Positions 57,290-64,000 of a stretch of 64,000 nucleotides of DNA are shown piece by piece. Origin of the DNA: Castanea sativa. Taxonomy: Eukaryota > Streptophyta > Magnoliopsida > Fagales > Fagaceae. Every line of letters starts with the position of its first letter. The stretch's first letter is position 1. The stretch is from positions 2,014,001-2,078,000 of the forward strand of contig NC_134017.1 in assembly GCF_040712315.1 (NCBI RefSeq). Reading direction: 5' to 3'. The translations under genes and the position numbers were made by a program. The notes under the pieces are model-generated. The model searched no databases, was not told where the DNA came from, and was given only the letters and a program-made list of their open reading frames with translations.

Positions 57290-57786
57290 AAATCCAAATA
57301 CTCTGTAAGCCCAAATATTGTCCTAAATACATAGCTAAATACATGTGTTTTATAAATATTATCATCATGTAATTTATAGTTTTAAATAACATGTCATTAA
57401 ATGTCATATCTCTTGTCCAACAATTAAAAAAAAAACTTACTAATTGCGTTAATTAAAACTCATGTCTAGCTTAAATTAAATCCATGTAGGAAAACCTTAA
57501 GGGTAAATTAGCCTTTTTATGGGCTCCCTCTTAAGGAAATTAATAAAAAAATTGATGAAGAATGAATATTTTATTGAAAATTCTTGTAAAATAAATAAAT
57601 TGATATGGGTGTTTTGTAAAAGTGATGGTGTAAAATAAAATAAAAATTAATTTTTTGTGTAAAATAAATAGAATCTTTTACACGAACTGATGTAGTTGTT
57701 TTTAAGAGTTCAATTCCATTGAACGGGGAGGCCAAGCTTCACAAAAATAATGATTGATTAGTCTTTGAGTGCATCGTCTATCAAAT
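57225..57786. repeat. Spacer C, right part, no gene
   Basis: Begins with about 65 bp of AT repeats, then matches 13880-14085 closely, then unique AT-rich DNA to the tRNA gene. Confidence 0.75.
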
Positions 57787-57859
57787 GGGGATGTAGCTCA
57801 AACGGTAGAGCGCTCGCTTTGCATGCGAGAGGCACGGGGTTCGATACCCCGCATCTCCA
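57787..57859 (+). tRNA. tRNA-Ala(TGC)
   Basis: 73 nt fold into a standard cloverleaf: acceptor GGGGATG/CATCTCC, D arm GCTC/GAGC, anticodon arm CTCGC-TTTGCAT-GCGAG (anticodon TGC), T arm CGGGG-TTCGATA-CCCCG and discriminator A73. The acceptor stem has G3 opposite T70, the alanine identity pair. There is no intron. Internal boxes A (TAGCTCAAACGG) and B (GGTTCGATACC) are intact. A T-run about 25 nt downstream may end transcription. It lies about 700 bp upstream of the ferredoxin gene and was duplicated with it. Confidence 0.97.
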
Positions 57860-58560
57860 TTTATATCCACCAAACACTACGTGTCGTTTTTTTCATTCGA
57901 AACCTATACATAACCAGCTTAAAGCCAAATCCAACAAAGAACAAAGACAGAGTTTCAATACCCATTTCACAAGGCGTTCCCTCTTCTCTGGTTTGCTTTT
58001 ACTTTTCTTCTCTCTTTTTGTTTTGTGTTTTCCATATTTATATGTTTCAATCTGAAGTGGGTCTTTAAAGTTTTTTGAATTTGATTGAGTTTTTCCCACT
58101 TTCACTAGAGGACACCAAGTGTTCACGTTAATGTTGCTGAAAGGAAATGTATCTCACTTTGTTTAAATTAACTCACTTTATATGTTTGTAAAATCAACCA
58201 ACTGAGAAAATGGAGATTCTGGGTAGATAAAGTTTGATACTTTCTGCATAAAGGTTTCATTTTTGTTCCTCTAGAGAGTAGAGTCCACCTTTGTTTGTAT
58301 ATATCTGAGTATTTCCCACTTTCACTAGAGGATACCAAAAAGATTACACTACTCACTTTATATGTTTGTAAAATCAACCAACTGAGAAAATGGAGCTTCT
58401 AGGTTGTTAAAGTATCTAGCTTGCTTTATTTTTTCTCATCTACAGGACCGCCTTTGTTTGTATATATTTCAACTTCTTTTTTTTTTTAATTCCTTTTTGG
58501 TAATGGCTTAGAACTTTTTTATTTTATTATGGTCTGGTTTCCAGGTAGTTGTCTTTCATT

Positions 58561-61500
58561 ATGCTTGTTTATAAGATATCTCAGCTCGGAGCTAGGATTA
58601 TCAAGGATCTCACAAGAGGTACGATCTTGAAGTTGATATGTAAAGTAATGTGTGTTGTGCTTTAGCTTGACATTATTAATAATAATATTTTTGTTGTTTA
58701 ATTAGATCAAATTCACTAATGAGTAGTAAAAAGGTCATACTTAGTGGACAAAACTCTCACTTTTGATTGGGAGGCAGCTTTTTTTTTTTTTTTTGGAGAG
58801 ATTGATTCTGGTACTTGAACCCACATCATGCCGCTTTGGTGGAAGGCACTAATGAGTAGTAGTTTGCTAAAATCTTATTGATTTTCAAGTTGGGTAACAA
58901 GCGAAATTTGGTGCTTTTGCATGAATGACCTTATTCAATTATCGTGTACTGAATTTACATATCTGATAGGAGCTAAGTTGGTGGGAATGGGATGCCTAAG
59001 TGTACATACTTTAAATTAACACTAATACACTATGGAAGGCATGGGCTTATTGGACATGGATCCTTTGGTCACTTACTAGTTACTAATATTAATGTTTCCA
59101 ACAATCACAACATGAATGAATACACATAAGCAAATATTAATTAAATACAAGTGGAACAGTTTTTGTGCTTTTTTGATTGGGATTGATATCCACTTCTGCA
59201 TTGTTTGTAGGATTTTTCAGGTAGTAATTTCAAGTTAGTTTCCTGAACAATAAACAATCGTTAATTTGCTTTAATGAAATCTAGTAAGGTAGTTGCCTTC
59301 TTTAAGATCTTTTAAACTTGATAAGTAAAGTGTTCCTACTGATGATTTCGTGTACATGTGGAATGGAAACCAAAATATATGTTCCCTTTTCTAGAACCCA
59401 ATTATCGATGAACTCTTGTTGTTATAAATTCCTTTGGTGCTATCCCGATTCTTGAATCTTAATTTATTGGGAGTGGATTCTTTTCCAAAGTTGTCCCACG
59501 TGTTAGGAGACTTAATTTAACAGAGCACTATGAATCTGTCATTACCTTGTAAAAGATTAAAAAAATTTCATTTCATGTTGCCTTGAAAAATTACAAAATT
59601 TGTCAGAACTGAAAACCTTCATTGTTAATCATGATCAGTGTTGAAGAAGAAAAAGGTTAATTTTAGAAAAGTGGATTTCTATAAGATAATTCTGTCTGTG
59701 ATATAGCAACAAATCTGTTGTGATTACTGTTCCACATCTTTGAACTTGTAGTAGCATATTCTTTCTTATCAACATGATTGGAAGGCACTTCATAGTGGCA
59801 TGGACACTCAGTTTCGTGTTGGTGGGATCTGAGATGTGGTATCCTTAGGGCTTGGGAATTTTCTGTCTGTACATGTAGAACTATTAACAATCTTGCATAA
59901 TGACTAGAAAGTCATAAGTTATTGGATTGCTTGTGTCCACTGACTCCCTTCTTTTATTATATCTTGTGATTATAACATTTTATAACTGCATAATTTGTAA
60001 TTGACAAGTAGAGAATAGAAAACGTTTCAATACTAAGTTACATCTAAGTAGTTAAGATCTAGGCTTTGTTGAATTGAATGAAGTTTGAAGTCATTGGTCT
60101 AGTGCTTCCAAGTATTTTTAACGCTATCAATTGTCTCAGGCTCTGTTCCCAGTACATTCACTAAAATTTCCATAAAGTAGCAGTGTCAGTCATTATTACT
60201 TTGACTAGGTAATGTTTTGATGTCATATCTTTATTGGCAGGGCATTTGACATCCACATCAAAGATGGCACAATCACATGCATTTTGCAATCATTATTTGC
60301 AACCTCTGGTTAGCCTTTTTAAGTAAAATTTTGTATTTTTTTTTTCATTTAAAAAAACCTTCTAAGCATCCCAATGTTCTTGGCTACCATGTTCTTTTAT
60401 ATCATTGGTCTGAAAGTTACATACGCATCCAAGCAATTGATTAAGTCACAACTGTGTAATCATTTTGGTGACAATGTTCATCTTCATATTCATATGGCCA
60501 TTGCTTCATTCTACTAAGATTTCTTTTGGGAAGGAGGGGGGAGGGGCAATAATACCAGTTTGAAGATAGACTTTGATTCCTTAAAAATACAAATGAGGAT
60601 TCAAAGAGTAGCAGAAACACAATTGGCACCCTTGTGGTTAGTGATAAAGAATTGTAAAAAAGTGCTTTACTCTAGTGATGGTTTTTTTTTTTTTCAATAA
60701 AAAAAATTGCAACAATAAGTTGAGTGGACCTTGGCCCTAGGTTTTGAATCCAAGCTGTCCCTAATGGGAGAGCTGGAAGTGCAACTGAGCCAAAAGTATC
60801 TTGGCTAGAGTAGTGATGGTTTGCTTGGCTCTCTAAAGAGGCAATTAAATTGGATGATACTTGCAGCTGGCCTCTCCTATCATCAAAAAGATATAGACCT
60901 AGTTTTGTGTATTGAAGAAGTTTTTGTGGAAGGGGTGTGATTGCAAGTGATAGGATTGAGACTGCACAGTAGATTAATTGGTTATGTAATGTAGAGTAGC
61001 TTTTGCTGACAGGTTTTTTTGATGTGCCTCTTATTTGCTTTTGTATATATATACTTTGGTTTCATATCAGTTTGATCCTTTTAAGGGTGCAATCTAATGT
61101 AAGTACTTTGGCAGTCAGAGTACTGTATGTGAATTTTTTCTGCTTAAAATACATGGAATCTCTTGTTTTATCTAGCACCAAAAACGTTGTTCAGTCTCTA
61201 AATATTATCTTCATTTCAGAAGAGTCATTCTTTTTGTGCAAAAGCTTCTGACAAGGCCCATGAAGAATGGAATGAAGAAAAAAAAAAGTAAGTTTCTCTT
61301 TAAATGGAAAGAGGCTTTTAGGGACAAGGGTTTAGGTGCTTTCAAATTGATATATTCAAGAGGATGAACATGCCTACTTAAACTCGTGCAATATAGTAAA
61401 ATATGAAAAAATGGACTGCCATCCTTGATGCCATCTATTGCTCTTGTATCTAATTATTGGAACTCACTGTTATTTTTTTCCTGCTCTCTCCTCACACCCA

Positions 61501-62546
61501 TTTGTTCAATTCTGCAGAATATGCGTGACATTTATTGAGAAGGATGGAGAGGAGAAGGTTATTAATGTTCCAATTGGAATGTCTATGTTAGAAGCTGCCC
61601 TTGAACATGACATAGATATTGAAGGTAATACTTGAGCATGATATTCAATGTTTTGCACCTCGCCTGAGCCTCCATTTTTTGGCCTCCGCTTGATATTGTA
61701 TTCTTTTAACCTTACCAAAATAAGGGTAAAAGGCAGAAGTTATTAACTCTTTCCACAATGTCGAATTATGTTTTATGTGAGATGAATTGATTCACTATTT
61801 CATATTGCTTGACAATTACTTGATTGAATTGAATTATGAAGACATTTAGTGAAATTGTCCTTCAGTGATTAGGGTCAAGGCTTTTTAAATTGGTTCACTT
61901 GAAATTCAAGTAGAATAGTCCCAAGTATACCTATAGTGCATTTCTTGTAAGATTAATGAGTTTTAATGTGATTGTAGGGGCATGTGAAGGATCGTGTGCC
62001 TGTTCCACATGTCATATAATTGTGCAGGTATATGTGTGCTTGGAACTTGCTTGTTTCTAGAAGAAAATTTAGCCTTCGCAATAATCACTGCATAAGAGCC
62101 AATAATGCAAACTGATGTTTGTTGCATTTAGCTCTTATCCAGTTAGTGTCACCGGATTACATTCCTTCCCTGGCTAAAATGCATGCTTTTCCTTTCTTTC
62201 CTTTTACCCCCCATTGTGTTGAGTTAATTTAGTTCCAATGAGCTAATGAGGTATGGTCTGAGGGTCTGATGCTAACTCCTAAAACTCTTGGCTAGGACAT
62301 GGAGTACTACAATAAACTAGAAGATCCTACTGATGAGGAAAATGACATGTTGGATCTTGCTTTTGGGCTAACTGAGAAGTATATATCTCTGCATTGAAAC
62401 TGTCAAACTGGCCTGCAAATTCTCTTGCTGTCCAAGCTAGTTTAAATTCTATATTGATACTTTGTTTCAGGTCTCGGCTAGGTTGCCAACTGATTGCAGA
62501 ACATGAACTTGATGGAATTTGCCTAGCACTGCCCTCTGCCACATGA
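58561..62546 (+). CDS. Mitochondrial [2Fe-2S] ferredoxin (adrenodoxin-type), seven exons, early stop
   Basis: Exons 58561-58618, 60241-60308, 61220-61287, 61518-61624, 61978-62027, 62296-62378 and 62471-62546 join in one frame (510 nt, 169 aa) at GT-AG sites. Residues 1-65 are a basic presequence-like region (MLVYKISQLGARIIKDLTRG). The ferredoxin domain follows: VTFIEKDGEEKVINVPIGMS, cluster loop ACEGSCACSTCHIIV, DMEYYNKLEDPTDEENDMLD and SRLGCQLIAEHELDG. Cluster cysteines 103, 109, 112 and 150 are kept (C-X5-C-X2-C-X37-C). In mitochondria such ferredoxins pass electrons from ferredoxin reductase to Fe-S cluster assembly and biotin synthesis. The stop TGA replaces an expected Arg after PSAT, removing about 13 C-terminal residues (NFAVDGYVPKPH-like). 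One short exon found in relatives between exons 2 and 3 was not seen. Functional status is uncertain. Confidence 0.75.
58714..58861. repeat. 15-bp direct repeat bracketing 118 bp in ferredoxin intron 1
   Basis: CACTAATGAGTAGTA occurs at 58714-58728 and 58847-58861. Between them lie a T-run and a SINE-like GGTACTTGAACCC. The paralog near 38.7 kb shares part of the bracketed DNA, so this is not a simple insertion. Confidence 0.5.
60685..60810 (-). mobile_element. tRNA-derived SINE in ferredoxin intron 2
   Basis: The minus strand has TTGGCTCAGTTGCAC (box-A-like) and GGATTCAAAACC (box-B-like) and ends in an A-run. TAGTGATGGTTT flanks it at 60673-60684 and 60811-60822. Confidence 0.7.
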
Positions 62547-64000
62547 AACCATGCTGTCTATGGATAAAAAGCAAAGGTACACTAGATTTTTTTTCTGATT
62601 AGAAGATGCAAGATTACTCAGGTCTTGGATGGAACTCTCTCAATTTTGTAACATGCCTCATCTTAGTAAATTACATGTGGCCCTAGCTACCAAAGTAGTT
62701 TGTTCATACTGACAATGCATTATTATGTTGATGAATTATATATTTATCTACAAGTTCAGTGCCTTGTGGTTCTGTGGCACTTTATCTATATAGATTAGCA
62801 TTGCTTATGTGGCTGCCAGTAAAGCCTAGTTCTTAATATTATCAATGACTTCTTTTCTCAATTTTGTCGGTGATATTTGTTTATGAGAAGCATCTAAAGC
62901 TTAGTCATATTTCAGGACTTGCATATAGTTATTTGATTATGAACACAACGCAAATTTATATATAATGATAATTCAACTATTAAAATAAGTGGGTCAGAGG
63001 GGATTTGAATCTTGGTTCTCTTCATAAAGATGACCAAGCTACAAGGCTCTTGGTGCAAAACATAAAAAATTGGTACCACAAAATTCATGCCTAAGGCCTA
63101 CATAAACTAAATACTAGCTGTGATCATTCAAGAAAAATTGACTGCAAAAGAGAGAAACACAAGACAAATGTGGAAGGTTTGAAAGACAACTGAGGCTTGC
63201 AAGTTGAAGCAAACTGGCGTAGTCTCTTAATATCTGGTTGGTTACTTGCTCCTAAGGGTTCAAGATCCATCAAGAGCGTGTGTAACTTGCCAATTAAAAA
63301 AAAGGTGGGTAGGGTTCATTTATTGTAAAAGAAGATAATAAATAAAAATTAGCAAACAGGCACCAATCACCATCAAGGATTTGGTTCTTGTAAGCTTAAC
63401 TCATTCATGGACAGTAATTTAGCTTGGACCAACTATTATATCCTACAGAATTTAATTGCTAATTAGTAAATAACATACTTTTATATAAGTTGAATCATCT
63501 TGCTGCATTGTAAACCACATGTTTATCCAACCTTTATACCACCAATTCACCAATTAATGCTCCAATGTCTGACCCTAACTGAGAGGTTAATCTAATTCTA
63601 TCAAACCCAAAAACACCAGTACATCATGGTCTTGAATTCAATTGCTTCATACCACAAGTACAGTAGCAGCACGAATTTTAGGAACTTGTACAAGTTGTTG
63701 CATCAATTGGAAAATTCCTCAAATTTTAATTTAGAATTTATTTTATCTAGTGTAAAAGAAAGGATCTTCGCTTGTTTTTTTTTTGATAAGTGGAAAGGAT
63801 CTTCACTTGTATGAAAGAAATGACATTACACACATCTCCATTAAATTAATGAAAAGTTAAATCTTTCCCATAAAACATGGAGTAGTTTGTTTCAAATTAA
63901 TGAAAAGTTAAATCTTTCCCACAAAACATGGAGTACTTTGTTTCATTTAAAACAAATGGAAGAGTTGCTTGCTAATACAATAAAGAGTAGTTTTAGGACC
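62547..64000. other. Downstream region of the ferredoxin gene, no further gene
   Basis: Homology to 18555-19300 continues to about 63165 and includes a SINE remnant at 62965-63060. Beyond that only AT-rich sequence and a tandem duplication are seen. Confidence 0.6.
63843..63944. repeat. 51-bp tandem duplication
   Basis: Units 63843-63893 and 63894-63944 differ at only two positions by eye (CATA/CACA and TAGT/TACT), so the duplication is recent. Confidence 0.9.

Noticed and set aside
57765..58068. Two overlapping plus-strand open frames of 96 and 99 codons
   Set aside because: They run through the tRNA-Ala gene and show no protein motifs; chance frames.

Overview
The window is plant nuclear DNA, most likely from a woody eudicot; Fagales is only a guess. 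Evidence: AT-rich sequence, intron-containing genes with GT-AG junctions, plant-type transposons (CACTA, Tat-lineage Ty3/gypsy, an L1 LINE with a plant RNase H, Helitron, hAT, PIF/Harbinger-like, tRNA-derived SINEs), a plant two-domain MATH (TRAF-like) gene family, and a plant mitochondrial ferredoxin gene. No prokaryotic or organellar features were seen.

Layout. 1-11234: the right part of a CACTA transposon on the minus strand, with decayed TNPD-like (360-2415) and TNP2 (2633-6143) genes, a captured SEC16 fragment (8106-8753), and a 5' terminus at 11234. 11235-21250: a duplicated spacer block carrying a SINE, a Helitron helicase fragment, CACTA-type subterminal repeats, the decayed 3' half of a ferredoxin gene, a PIF/Harbinger-like element and a palindrome-rich inverted-repeat element. 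21266-27541: a decayed L1 LINE with a perfect 15-bp target duplication. 27542-46684: three tandem MATH genes. MATH-A (27835-31523) is broken and split by a hAT-like element carrying a ribosomal protein L12 copy. MATH-B (32854-35709) and MATH-C (41416-43511) look intact. Between B and C lie a tRNA-Ala with a 16-nt deletion and a broken first half of the ferredoxin gene. 46685-57224: a complete but mutated Tat-lineage Ty3/gypsy retrotransposon on the minus strand, carrying an antisense intron-containing gene. 57787-57859: intact tRNA-Ala. 58561-62546: seven-exon mitochondrial ferredoxin gene with an early stop.

How the parts fit. The non-transposon sequence reads as a tandem array of one ancestral unit: [promoter repeats - MATH gene - AT-rich spacer - tRNA-Ala - ferredoxin gene]. 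Unit copies have been truncated and pulled apart by insertions. The copies serve as each other's empty sites, so insertions can be ordered: the ferredoxin stop codon and one SINE remnant precede duplication, while the 13.3-kb SINE, the 43.9-45.1-kb Helitron, the LINE and the LTR element came later.

Exon models were built by reading frames across GT/AG junctions and by comparing copies. Only the two MATH genes, the ferredoxin gene and the tRNA look potentially functional. No database search was possible.
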